Assembly (NCBI GenBank): GCA_029953675.1
Contig: JAMWBK010000005.1
Span: 1,612,001-1,676,000, forward strand
DNA length: 64,000 nt
Reading direction: 5' to 3'
Source of the DNA: Rhodosorus marinus
Lineage: Eukaryota > Rhodophyta > Stylonematophyceae > Stylonematales > Stylonemataceae
The number at the start of each line of letters is the position of its first letter. The first letter of the stretch is position 1. The position numbers and the translations under genes were made by a program. The notes beneath the pieces are model-generated. The model was not told the DNA's origin and ran no database searches. It worked only from the letters and a program-made list of their open reading frames with translations. This document shows positions 1 through 11,680 of the stretch, one piece after another.

Positions 1-418
1 GTACACTGCCATCTGCTCGCTGGAAGGGAGCTTCAAGGTCCATGCTGATCGACTTCCTTAGGTTCTCTGCGAAGGCCGCGTTGAGCGTAAACGAGATGAC
101 ACTTCCGATAGCTTCCCTTTCCATGATCCTCAGATCGAGCAGCTGTGTGCTCGCGGTTTGGTACGATCTGTCCGACTCAAAAGACGCCCGAGCAACGTCG
201 TAGGGGATCGGACTCGAATCGGAGTTGGGCAGGTACAGCAACCGCATCAGCAGATGTCGACAAGCCGGCGGAATCGCTCTAAGCAAACCACAAACGGCAA
301 AACGAGATTTGTACAACAGCCTCAACTCCTTTGATTCCCATCCGAGCAGCTCCTCCACGATCGGACCGGGGAGTTGACCCCCACCTTCTCGGCTACCCCC
401 CCTGCTCTCGGATCCCAT
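1..418 (-). CDS. GTF2H4: TFIIH core subunit 4 (p52/Tfb2), N-terminal part, cut by window edge
   Basis: An open frame runs from an ATG at 416-418 (minus strand) to base 1, giving about 139 residues. After a Gly/Ser-rich leader of about 20 residues it reads PIVEELLGW, ELRLLYKSRFAVCGLLRAIP, RHLLMRLLYLP, YDVARASF, QLLDLRIM and VISFTLNAAFAENLRKSI. This matches the conserved N-terminal helices of p52/Tfb2, where a Tyr/Phe-rich segment before the Pro of RAIP and a late NPxFxxNLR-like segment are typical. In the family p52 anchors and stimulates the XPB helicase of TFIIH in transcription and nucleotide excision repair, acting in the nucleus. The identification is by remembered family pattern, not a search. 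No intron is visible in this part. The rest of the gene lies left of the window. Confidence 0.8.
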   Translation of the reverse strand, partial: MGSESRGGSREGGGQLPGPIVEELLGWESKELRLLYKSRFAVCGLLRAIPPACRHLLMRLLYLPNSDSSPIPYDVARASFESDRSYQTASTQLLDLRIMEREAIGSVISFTLNAAFAENLRKSISMDLEAPFQRADGSV

Positions 419-3086
419 CACATGAAAAAGACAAAAGGAAACGCACCGGTGTCGCCAGGAACTGAGCTCCCCGACTACTGCCCTAAGATATCAATCTATC
501 TCAATCTCCTCCCATACTTGTCAACCCCACCTGCGTTCTTTTCAAATGCCGTCGTCGGCAACCACCCCTGTTGACGGGACAAGCCGACGCCAACACGAGT
601 CTGCTCTTCCAGAACCTCGCACATTTCGTTACCGCGTCGAACTTCTAGTACGATAATAGTAAATACTAGCGTTTGTACTAATATGTAGTTCAGATTGCTC
701 GTCGCTGGAATAGATTGAATTTTGGTAAATTTGAAATTCGGCAGCTGTCCTTAAGTGAATCCCTCAAAATAATTTTATTATATGAATACATAGTTAGGGC
801 CTTTAATTTATTTCGGAATTATGATTTCAACGTTCACCAACACAGATTACTTAAATATTACGTAAAATCTATAATAGTGTATGGATTTCTGAGAAAAAGA
901 GTAGTGGAGAGTAATTTGTTAAGTAATTCATGGTCAAAATTGGCTTCGTTTGCTGTTCGTGGACGTGTAGTTGGCCACTTGCGGCGACGTTCAAGGAGCG
1001 AGAAGAAATCCGTTTAGACTTGGCAGGGTCGGAGCAATAAAAGCTTTCGTAACTTGGGAGGCTGAGTGAGGTGCGCTAGGTGAACTTTTCGCGGCAAACG
1101 GGGTTGGTAGTAGTACTGCCGGTGAGCGGAGTTCAAAGTACAATAAGAGCACCTCAGCACCGCTTTTTTGGCGAGCGCTTTTCTTGGACTTCAGTTAAAT
1201 TCAAGCAACGAGTACACGCGTTTCGTAGCTTCTGGCGTGCTGGTTAAGGCCAATTGATGACTCCTCATTACAATTTCGCCAACTTTTTCCGGAGGCTGAG
1301 ATCGCGCCCGAGGAACGCAATCTGTAGATGAAAGAGGGGTAGTTTGTTCGCTGGAAACCTAAATTCCGGGAAAACAAATTGCTTAAGAAAATAGGATTCC
1401 TGCAACAGCCGCAGGAGCAGTCGGAGCTCCACGGCCGCGGGTAGTAGCCTCGTTCTACTCAGGTATTATCACAAAAGTGCGGTCAAAAGAAGAACGCCAA
1501 CATTCCGACGAATACTATACAACTTCCCACAGAGAGCTACTTAGGTCTAGACCACCAGGTCACCAGCATCACCCTGCATATATCCCCCTCCATCCCCTAC
1601 AAAAAATCAAAACCCTCGCACCGGATTTTTGCAAAGAGTAACCCACTGCGGCCACATTGAGAAGCCACAGTCCAGCAACCACATCTGAACAAACACGCAA
1701 TCGTCCTTGTCCATTTAACGCTATTAGAATCTGAGCCAAATGTACGACGACCAACCCCCAGGGGTGCGAAGTCCTTCCCATTATTCACAAAAAAACAAAA
1801 AAACTTCGCCCCTGTGCTAGGTTCCAAGCTTGTTTTTGATAAGAATTTAACCCCTTCCGTATCGATGAATGGAAATTCTCGAATGAACTTGGATATCCCC
1901 ACCCTCACCCCATAAAAAAAAAAGCAAAATGTGGAACCTACTCAGATATCTACACTCTCCGTAACTGATTAGTAGACTACTCAGGGTTTCTTATTGCAAA
2001 AAAACAAATACGACGACAGAAAAGAAACGCGGAGAAGGACGAGGTGCTGACACATCATATCCGAGGGCATATTTGAAATCAAAATCAACTGAAAATTTTG
2101 GAAGAAGTAGTCCAGCAAATGGGAGTGTCGCGCGCAATCGCCGCCCCAACATTTACTTTCGTTTTGAGCCAAACGATTAGCTGGGTTTTGATTGAACATA
2201 TTTAAAATATAGTAAAATTATATTTTACGGCCAATAGATAACGCTCAAGAATATTTAACCCAACGAAGAACAGTTTAACGGGAAAAATGATTGAATACTT
2301 GTTTTCTTAGCTGTAGTTGGTTATATTGGGTGGTTATTGATTGAGACTTTGGCGAATGAGAACGACGATGATCCTATCCTCGCGGAATGAATTCGTTTTC
2401 TCAGTTAGCTCTCGGAAAGTGAATGCACTTGTGGTGCAACGACGATTCTCCTCTGAGCTCGACAGGATGTTTTGATACTTCCGCGTTCCCAGGGCCTTCC
2501 CCTCGTATGGATGGTCAGCCCAGGAGGGGGCGTTCCGAGCAAGGCGACAATGCAAGTGAGTCCTCTTGGCCTCTGTCCTTCCCCCCCTCCACCGCCCTCG
2601 CCCATCTCGCATTCACATAGATACATCTGTCCGCAGTTTCAGGGTGACCAACAACCGGGGCGTCCTCTTACCGCAGTTCCCGAGTCCTCGGATGAGATCT
2701 TCGAGCAAGGAGATAGTGGCGCGACGGCTTAGGACCTTCGCGCATAGCAAGTTGAAGCTTCTATACAAGTGCTATTGCGGTAGATGCCGCTCTCAGCGCC
2801 TTAGACGAAACGACGAGGTACGGGAATTTTCTCGAAGAAAAATTCCTCTTAAAATAGTAGTAATAAACAATTGTTTGTTTTAGCGGCGAAGGGTTTTAGT
2901 ACAGGCGACAACGTCGGGGCTTTTGAATATGAGGGAACGGCCGGTTGAGAGCGAGGGGAGTTTGGTGTAGAAGATCTAGGTTCTAATATGAGGGCCCGAG
3001 AGCGAGGAAGTCTGTTAGAACGGAACTTGTGAAGAGGAGGATTTGTCTTAGACGTGCCTGAGGTTGGGGCTAGGTTGAAACCGGAT
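419..3086. other. Intergenic/5' region between TFIIH p52 and the zinc-finger gene
   Basis: No supported gene. Bases 419-600 are pyrimidine-rich, 640-900 form an AT-rich core, and 1,560-1,920 are again C/A-rich with A-runs. Several short open frames occur on both strands, but none shows a recognisable domain. One or more non-coding or leader exons of the downstream zinc-finger gene could lie at 2,400-2,900; this cannot be decided from the sequence alone. Confidence 0.5.
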
Positions 3087-6000
3087 ATGGACCGAGGGCA
3101 GATTGCCCATATGACGGCGTTGTTGATGAAGTCAGCTTCTTCGTTGCCGTTAACACCGCGCGGCTCGATGTCGCTAATGAATTCAGAGGATACCTCATCG
3201 ACGGAAACGGAAGAGTGCTGTTCGCAGCTTTCCGCGCAAAAGGTTTGCAACTCCCGTTCATCCAAAACTGGGGTCCTCGGAAGCGAAACTTCATGGTGTT
3301 CAAAGCTCTCTCGAGTCACTGAAGGTTGCTCCATCTCTGTAATCTTTGTTCAGAGGGTTCAGGACCGAAACTACTTAAAGGGGGGTACAGCAGCGGCTGA
3401 GGATAGTACGGAGGCTCGACTTGCATCCGCGAACCGCACCACGACGGCACGAACCATCGCTGCTAAAGGTTCACACGCTGCAGCGGTGGCTGTAAAGCTA
3501 GAACCGCAAGTTGATGAGACAATTACCCCTCCAGCAGACGCTTCGTCAGCTCTGTTCCCAAAGGCCTGTGAGTATTGTGGGGTTTTACCATCTTCGTACG
3601 GAAAGTCGAAAAGATTCTGTTCCTCTAGTTGTGCCCACTCGTACTCAGCGAATGTGGGCAAGGCTTCTCGATTGGGCTTGGTGCCGTCAGGTATTGCATT
3701 TTTCAAATCGACCTCTCGAGACTTGCAACTAATTCCGCCGCTGAGATATATGCTTTGGTGAAGCGACAGGGTCCAAGAAGAAGAGACAGAAGAAACCGAA
3801 TTCCCCTCAAAATTGTGAAGTATGCGGAAAAGCGACGAACATGTTTTCGTCCTCTGGAAGGTTCTGTTCATCGTCCTGTTCACACAAGTATTCCGGCAGC
3901 TTCTCTGCGCGGAAATCAATAGCAAAGAAGTATGCCCCTAGCCGTTGCTTTGTCCTCTCCGTGACCGACACTCTTCGTCTAACGCCTTGCTGTACTTCTG
4001 TTCCAAACGTTTCAGAAAATTACGGAAGCCATCCAGTCCCGCAGAAAATGCGGAGGAGAAAAGCGCTGGTGCAGACACTAGACCATCTGTACCTGGTCCA
4101 CAGCCAAACCCGGTGGCAGCTACTCTGTCCTCTCCCCCGCCCCTGTCTGCTGCCCCTTCTTCTTTGGCAGCTGAGCCACCTGCTCTACCTCAGCGCGGGC
4201 CAAATAAGACTCTCAAACGCAAGGGCGTTTCGACTCAAAAGACGAGGTTGGTGGCTACTCTAGATCCTGAGCGGGACTCGAATCTGGAAGCCCGGTAAGG
4301 CGAACACTCGTTTGGACATGGATTTCGATTCACACTTGTATAAGGGGAGCCAACCAACTTAGTTCATTCTTCTTTTCAACTTTGTGATTGTCTTGGCAGG
4401 GAAAACTATTGCGAACTGAGAGCAGACTATATGTACCCATTCGCGGAAGCTGATGTGAAACTCTCAGCCCTTGAGAATGAATCTTGTGTGACTTGTGGCT
4501 CAGGGGGGACTTTACTTGTGTGTAGCCGATGCCCGAGAGCAGTTCATTTGCCTTGCGTCGATCCACCGTTATATACGGTACCTGACGGTGACTGGTATTG
4601 CCGGTCGTGTTCAGCTCCGCAGACGTCCAAGGAGCAGTCGGAAGGTGATCTACCCCAGCAGTTTTATTGCCCCTTTTTGCCTTCCTTGTTGTGCAGTTTC
4701 TTTCACAAGATTACGGTGTCCTGATTAACGAAGACCGTTACGCTTTCCCCATCAGGTCAACTCTTTGACGAGCTGATTCAGGCAGCTGCTCAGCGCAATC
4801 CACTTTGCATGGCTCTGGACGCTGATCGCCATACGGACTACACTGAGAAGCACGAAGGGGACTGGTTTCGCTGCGATGCATGCCGATCGTGGAGACCAGT
4901 TGATTCCAACATCCTCAGCGAGATGTTGGAAACCGGCCTCGAGTGCAATGATATGTTTTGGCTGAGCGCATGCGTTGAACAAGGCTGTGAGGCAGGAAGC
5001 AGCCGTTCTGCTGCAAAGTTCGCGAGAAGGAGCAGGAAGAGATACCGCGATGAACTGATGAGGGAGTTCGGGGCGGATGTACGTTTCAATATATATTTAT
5101 ATTGATTTTGCGCCCAAGAGATCTTTGAGCTGACTATGCTCGATTCGTCGCTCTGCCGTTAGGATTATGCATTGTTTAGGGAACAGGAGAAACCCCACAT
5201 TGCTCAAGTGCCAGTACCGACGCATGTTGAGTTGCCGCTTAAGAAATCTCCCGAAAAAGTGCAGACTGAGAAGACACCGGAGAGTTTGTTTCGTACCGAA
5301 GGATATCGTGCATCGCAAGTTTCTTCGGAAACTGTGGGAGCGGAGAAGATACTTGGGACTTCAAGCCATGTGGAAGTACAGGCTGCAACTACGGGAGGTT
5401 CCGAAACAGGTCAACCGAAGAAGTTACGATCTGATCCAATTTTCGCAATAGCGCCTGCGACTAAGAGTAGTTCGGAAACCGTCCAACCAAGAAAGCTACG
5501 ATCTGATTTAAGTTCGGTCGTATCTTCTTCAACGAAGACTTCCCCGGAGACAAAGCAACCGACAGATTCAACTGCTGTCGGAATGCGCTCTGCTACGGAC
5601 ACCTTGTCGGAATCAGTGCAAAAAGGACAGAGTTTCAAGAGCAAGATCAAAAATGCAAATCCGGAGACCACTGGACAGAGAACCGATCACTCTCCGGCGC
5701 CTAAAGCCCTCCAATGGTTGCCACCTGGAATTTCTGGTGTGTCTAGTGGACCACCACTACTACCTGAGGGAGTGGTCGGCGTGCTACCGTCCGAAACGCC
5801 GACACATCAATTCAATACTGACGGTGCTCAGAGCCCTGCTTCCCGGCAACCGGCAGTGAAGATTACCCAGGTTCAAGAGTCAGCAGGCCAACCGCAGATG
5901 CAAGCTGGGAAAATGGCATTTCCCGCCGTAAAACCGTGCTCAGAGGTCGCGAAGGCTTCAACCATCACTCCCGTGCAGAGCTCGACTACGGGATCGCAGA

Positions 6001-7577
6001 ACATCGCGTTGGCCGCCTCTGGTAGCGACGTGGTTGATGCAAAGCAAGCGGAAGATAATGCGACGCAGGACGCGATGGGAGCGCAGCGCACCACGAACCC
6101 CGGTGGGAAAGGACCTGGGATTTCAAGACGTTCAAGTACGACCTCAACTTTTAGCTCCCCAAAAGTTGGGCCTGAGCAAGCTCAAGCGTCCGCCATCCCC
6201 AAGACGGTATCCTCTCCGTCGGCAGCTAATACGCCGGGGGAAAAGAGCTTATGCCCGCTTAATCGAAACAAGGACGAGAAGCAAACCCCGAGCTCAGTTG
6301 GGGGCCCTCAATCGCTTGGAGCACCTGAACCGACCAACCCAAAACCAACCCCGGCAAGGCTTGAGAGTGAAAACCCGGTTGCGAGTGTGCGAGTGACATC
6401 TCATCCTTTCACACTCGCTCCCCGTAACCCAGCGACTACGGCGTCGAAACAGAATAGTGGAACAGAAAAGCCACATGCAGGTTTGAGCTTGACGGAAGAG
6501 CAGTCGAAGAGACTGGTGCTTACAATATCCAGAGCGGCTCCCATTGCTGAGCAAGTCTCCGGCTTCGTTCGACCTGCATCCTTAGCCTCGCAGATTGCTC
6601 CAGTGCATTCTCGTGGGGATGGACAAGCTGGCGACGCCCAGAAGCGAGTTCGGGGACAGACGAATGCTCTCCACCGCTTGCCCCATGAAAATGGTAGCAG
6701 GCCAGTTGCTGGCCTTCAAGCACCAGACCAGTGTTCAGCGTGGAAGAAACCTTCCTCCAGTGAGTCTCGCGGAGGTAGTGAGAAGGAACCTCACGAGCAG
6801 CATGAGATGTCAAAGAAGGTGCCTGAAAATCAGCTGGAGAAGTACCAACCAGCGCAAACAGCGTGGAGGAGACCGTCATCCAGTGAATCGCGGGTAGGTA
6901 GTCACAAGAACACGCGCAAGCAGCTTGAGGTGTCACAGAAAGTACTTCAAGCCCAGCGGAAAACCTACCCCGACAATGCCGTCAATTTAGTTGGGCGTGG
7001 CCATGGACAAACGCAGGCCGCAATGCTCGCCCCAAGCACAAACGCCCTGGGCGAGATTCACATACTTGATTCCGCACCAGTGGAACATCCTATCGATGTT
7101 AGTCCCTCATATGGAAACGCGCACTCTGCTCCGCTCACGAGACAGACTGGCCCGGAGATTCAGAATTCAATGGTTACACGGGATTCTGGGGACGATTCAT
7201 ATGAAAGAGGCCAGGTAGGGAGACCACGAACGGAATTCGCAAACCAGCACACACTGAACGATAAGATCACCTTTTTTGCTGTACAATTCCTAGATATTGA
7301 AAGGGATATCATCTATGGGCATTGAAGACGAAGATGTAGAGGACGAACTTGTTGCGCTTGTGATGGACGGCAACAAGTAAGTGCAAAGCGCTTCCTCTTT
7401 TCGGGGCACCCGTGATCTGGCTGCTTTTCTGTGGGCACTGACCATTAGTTGCATTTTTTTGTCCCTGGATTGTTTAGGGAGCTGAAGGCATTGTACTACG
7501 GATTCTCTCACCGACCAAGCAAGTTTCTCCGACACGCAGAGCGCTTCCTAGCACGTCGACGCTCGTCTGATCCATAA
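3087..7577 (+). CDS. Large nuclear protein with two FCS-type zinc fingers, a PHD finger and a CW domain
   Basis: Eight exons join in frame: 3087-3690, 3770-3929, 4016-4294, 4400-4644, 4756-5078, 5163-7214, 7294-7376 and 7478-7577, about 1,281 residues. Two FCS/MYM-like fingers come first (CEYCG..FCSSSCAHSYS near residue 172 and CEVCGK..FCSSSCSHKYS near 216). A PHD finger follows near 376-418 (CVTCG, CSRCPRAVHLPC, WYCRSC) and then a CW domain near 464-512 (WFRCDACRSWRP, then two further Cys). PHD and CW modules usually read histone H3 tail methylation; FCS fingers occur in Polycomb-type proteins and can bind RNA. Exon 6 encodes about 680 Ser/Pro/Gln-rich, presumably disordered residues with a diverged duplication of about 39 residues (both copies contain RPSSSESR or KPSSSESR). 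The C-terminus is a short basic tail. The start is uncertain: the frame stays open upstream of the chosen ATG, and 3087-3390 may be partly leader or intron. Role in chromatin is inferred. Confidence 0.75.
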
Positions 7578-8509
7578 AATCGGCGCTGATTCGCACACGC
7601 TGTACTCTGCTGAGACGTATCAGTTCGCTTGTCCATCCGCGCGCCTACTTTATCACCCCGTGGAGGATCTATCAGCCACGCTTATTTATCCACCACTCTT
7701 TATTGATGAATAGACTAGTTCCTCCCTAGTTTGCTATGCTCCTCTTCGCCGTGGACGCCTGCACAGTTCTGCTTGTACATAAATGAAAGTTTTGGTTTTT
7801 CGTCGTATAGCTCTACATGTGATTTCGTTCCGGCGTCCTAGCTCCTGGTCAGTCGAATGCTGCTTTTCCTTCTGTTCTTGCGCTCGACCACATGATTTAT
7901 CAAATCTCGTTAGTGCTCTGTTGAACCACTTTGCGCGGTGGAACGACGTCGTCAAGAACGAGCTTCTTCATTGACCACCCAATGCACCCCGTCAAAAGCT
8001 TCTAGGCTGTGACCGTCGACCAGGACGCGTTTGCTTGCGGTAGTGCATAGGTATTTTAGTCGCATGCATTCATCCAACAGGGAGGTGATGACGAACCCCG
8101 TTTTGGCTATCAAATGCTGGGGATATACAAACTGCCTTGATCTCCTAGATTTCGTGTCGGTTGCTGATCGTAGCAGATACAAACCCAAGTCACATCCGGC
8201 CGTAAAAAAAAACCCAAACCAACGGTGTGGTCTTGCTTCCCAAGGCGTCTTACGCGAGAATCGTCACCTCTAATAATCATATCCGAGGCATTATGCGGGA
8301 CGTCGGACGTGCTGAGCCACCTTGCGTCTCCCTCCCAACGCGTTGGTTGACTACGGGCGGAGCCAACCACACCTCCCCGATGAAGATCACGGCCAATGCT
8401 CAGTGAACGAGCAAGCTACCGACTGGTTTTACTGCATCTGGGTTTCTCCTGGGAGAGAATCCATACGGTTTTTGTAGACGCGTTTTGCTCGCAGGTTTTC
8501 TTGTTCTGT
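7578..8509. other. Convergent intergenic region
   Basis: This lies between the ends of the zinc-finger gene (plus) and the FHA gene (minus). Only short overlapping open frames are present on both strands. No RNA gene, repeat or recognisable protein was found. Confidence 0.5.
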
Positions 8510-9508
8510 TCAAGTCGTGATTTTCTGCCGCTTGAAAGACGACAAATTACTCATCACTGTCACGCCCACGTCGTTTTCGCTCAATGACAAGGAGTTTTCA
8601 AACCTGCACATGTACAACGTCGCAACAAGATACTTGAGATTAATTCCGGGCAACCCTTTTCGCGGTCGTCGTCAATTTGCAAATGCTCTCACCTCTTCGT
8701 ATGTTCAGGACAAACCTTCCATTTCCTCACGACGCCTGGAGTAATAACCGGGTCCAACATAAAGTATCTGTTCAATTGCAGGACGCGCCGAACGCCGCTG
8801 ACGAGGCTTGTCTTGGTACGGTAGGGATTTTTCGGGTTTTGGAAAATTCTGTTCCAAATGGTTGAGGTGATCTCGTCTACGGTCTTCTTTCCATCCTCTC
8901 CCCCGCCTGAAAGCGCTTCGCCAACCCTGTCGACAATGTTGATTTCTCTTGTTGGAAGTTTCTGCTTATGTTTCCTTCTATGAACTTCAGTAGTTGAGGC
9001 GGATGGTAAACTAAAGGTCATAACAATCGGACGCTGGCTTCCCATGATAATTTCAACTTGGGAACGAAGTAGTGCTGGTCTGTTGTGCCTCGTTATATAC
9101 CTGACGAGGACGAAGCAGACGGAAACGAACAAAACAGAAATTCTCAGCTGCAGTCGGAAAAACTCTCGTCTTGCCTCGGGAAAACACTAAGTGTTGAATT
9201 GCTCATGCTCACCTTCCGTTTACATAAATACCGTTCTTCCCTAACGCTTCGATCTCAAAAGCCTGCTCCACGACGGAATAGCTTATTCTCGCGTGCATCC
9301 TGCTAATCACAGAGTCCGTGGAAACAAGAAAATCCGCGGTTTGCTCCCTACTCGTTACCCGCCCGAGCGTCGCGGAAAACTTTGTCACATAGAAAACGCA
9401 ATGCTCCCCGACGAGCTTTGCGAGCAGAGGCCATCGATCGTTTTCTACCCACGTCGACGAAGACATCACACCTTCGTCCTTCGAATCCGCCTTTCCTCTC
9501 TTTTCCAT
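8510..9508 (-). CDS. FHA-domain protein with a C-terminal winged-helix-like segment
   Basis: Three exons (9508-9213, 9100-8693, 8603-8510) join in frame to 265 residues. Residues about 24-125 form a forkhead-associated domain: AKLVGEHCVFYVTKFSATLGR supplies the Gly-Arg of the phosphothreonine loop, DSVISRMHARI gives the Ser-x-x-His motif, and GKNGIYVNGR gives the NGxxVNG turn. FHA domains bind phosphothreonine peptides. Residues about 150-245 contain helices (IVDRVGEAL, VDEITSTIWNRIF) followed by SLVSGVRRVLQLNRYFMLD and a terminal RKWKV strand, resembling recognition helix and wing of a forkhead/winged-helix fold. An FHA plus forkhead pairing recalls fungal Fhl1, but the second domain is much less certain than the first. 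The start is the first in-frame ATG; the frame is open further upstream only from a GTG. It is convergent with the zinc-finger gene and divergent from Bud32. Confidence 0.75.
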
Positions 9509-10617
9509 TCCTCCTACAAGCACCGTCCTCAACACCCACCCAGTCGCTCAACAGTATCACCTCCGTCTCCCCCTACCTCTCCACGTCTTCCTCAGATGAT
9601 CATCACGCCGGTACTCACTTGATATACCTACGCAACAAACGCTCTCCTGACCGCTGTGAACATGAGCATTACGATTAAGAAGTCGAAGTCGCCCTCGTCC
9701 ATTTTTTTTCCCCCCTTCGTTCAACTCTTGAACAACATTCTCACCACCGTCCTCGAGCTTCCACAAGCTCTTCGCCGCTTACAAGTCTACCAAAAAGTCA
9801 GCAGCGTTAAACCTTTTTTTGGCTAGTTCCTCTCTACTTTCGTCGTCTGCTTTTACAGAAAAACTCACCCTCCTTCGTCGAACTGTCAAGTACAATTCCC
9901 GCGCCCTCCTCTCCAAACTCCGAGGAACTTATTCATAAACGAAATTGTCACTAAAATCGCGGGGGGTTTTTTTGAGCGAAACGGCGTTGATTTCGTATAG
10001 TGACGATGGAATACGGGTTTTTTTTCTGGTCTTCAGCTTCCTTCGCCGCACATTGTTCGTCTTCTTCAAGGAGTTTGTGGTGAGGGGAAGGAGGCAAGGG
10101 TTCCATCAACGTCAAAAAGAGGAGAGCAAAAATTGCTGGTTTCGCGAAATTGGAGGGTAGACGGTGGGGCAGGAGGGGGGTTTTAGCTTTGTTTTGGGGA
10201 AGTTCTGTGATCCCTTATGTTCGTGTCGTGGTTAGCTTGAGCCGTGCTGCAAGGAGTTGTTATTTTCTGTTGTTTTTGTTTTTGTCCTACTTGGCAAGGC
10301 GCTTGGCGCTTGTGTGTGAGCTTCTGCAGGAACGTTCCGTATGGGTTGCTGTTTTTGAAGTGAGGAAACCAACCGTTTTGTCATTGATCCATGGGGAAGT
10401 GGACTTGCATGGCTATGGATGTCCGCTGATCATGGCAACGTTCATCCGTGTTTTGACTTGTTACTTAAGCGCCTGATGGATGAAAGCACGTGGTGATTAG
10501 TCTGGTTCGGTTCAGTTCATTTCCACAGTTCTGCCGGTGTTTAAGGTTGGATCAGGTGGTTTTCGTGCTCTTGGCCGGACGGAAGGGTTGAGCTTGGCGT
10601 GTTTTTGATCCAATCCC
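9509..10617. other. Divergent promoter region between the FHA gene and Bud32
   Basis: The plus strand is C/T-rich up to about 9,940 and abruptly G/T-rich from about 9,955 to 10,300, so each flanking gene is preceded by a G/T- or G/A-rich sense strand. No supported gene lies in between. Confidence 0.5.
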
Positions 10618-11563
10618 ATGGAAGTTGTTGAGGTTGGTGTAAAGCACGATCGTGAAGGGTTTGTAAAGGGCGATGATTCTTTGCTCGGCCATGGAGCTGA
10701 AGGAGTGAGTAACTGCGTAGTCAAAGATAGACGGATCGTTTTTGCCGCTTTCATGCTCATTCCCTGGTGAATGTCGTTTCTTGTGGAATCTCACCAGGTC
10801 GTCAAACGGGTCAAGTTCCTCGGACGGGATGCGGTGGTGAAAGAGCGGTTCAGCAAGGATTATCGTCATCCGATTCTTGACCGGTTGTTAACCTCGAGAA
10901 GGCTTGCACAGGTACTAAACCATTAATGCGCTTGTCCCTATCCTGATTTGCTCACGGCCAGTCCGGGTTGTACTCGCTTAGGAAGTCAAAACTATGGCCC
11001 GGTGCCGAAAACTCGGCATAGCTTGCCCTGCCCTGTATTACGTAGACATGGACTCGGCGAAGGTCTATATGGAATATTTGCATTCCGCGAAGACTTTGAA
11101 GGATTGCCTGAGTGAACCCTTATCGTCCTTGCAACCGATATGCGCTAAAGTAGGCGCCCTTGTTGGTAATCTACATGCTGGAGACATTGTACATGGTGAG
11201 CACTCCAAGGAGCAGAGATCAAGCTTTTCGCGTAGTACGGAACGAATCTGGAGTCCAGCCCATGTAACAATTTCAATGCATTGATTAGGTGACTTGACCA
11301 CGTCAAACCTGATGATGCGAACTGACGGCTCGCTGGCTATCATTGACTTTGGCTTGAGTTATTTGAGTTCTGCCGAAGAGGACAAGGCGGTGGACTTGTA
11401 TGTGCTGGAGAGAGCAATCAGCAACGTGCACTGTGAAGTCGCCGAGAAAGTGAACGCGCTCATTTTGGAGAGCTATCGCCAAGCGTTTGGTTCAGCCAAG
11501 CAGGTGCTTCGACGTCTACAGGAGGTTCGCAGTCGCGGTAGGAAGCGTCTCATGGTCGGCTGA
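10618..11563 (+). CDS. BUD32: Bud32/TP53RK-type KEOPS kinase
   Basis: Four exons (10618-10704, 10798-10911, 10982-11195, 11289-11563) join in frame to about 229 residues. Diagnostic motifs are LLGHGAEG at the nucleotide loop, DAVVKERF with the ATP lysine, KDYRHPILD and RRLAQEVKTMARCRKLGI as in all Bud32 proteins, the catalytic loop VHGDLTTSNLMM, the metal site IIDFGLSYLS, and the basic C-terminus VRSRGRKRLMVG. In the family this is an atypical small kinase/ATPase of the KEOPS complex, which makes the t6A base of ANN-decoding tRNAs in cytosol and nucleus together with Kae1, Cgi121 and Pcc1. The length matches the usual compact form with no extra domains. A perfect short inverted repeat starts at the stop codon (11561-11574). 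Confidence 0.93.
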
Positions 11564-11680
11564 CACCCGTGTCAAAGAGAGCCCCAATTCCGAGGCAGAA
11601 GAGTTTTGAGAAAGAACCCATTGAAGGCGACTAGATGTATATACACACTCCAATCCTGCATAGGCCTAAGGAGAGAGGTA

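Noticed and set aside
715-1017. 100-codon open frame in AT-rich DNA
   Set aside because: No start context, domain or splice continuation. The AT-rich composition lengthens frames by chance.
2849-3334. 161-codon minus-strand frame opposite the start of the zinc-finger gene
   Set aside because: No recognisable domain. It is probably an antisense shadow or leader sequence; the plus-strand frame continues into clear zinc fingers.
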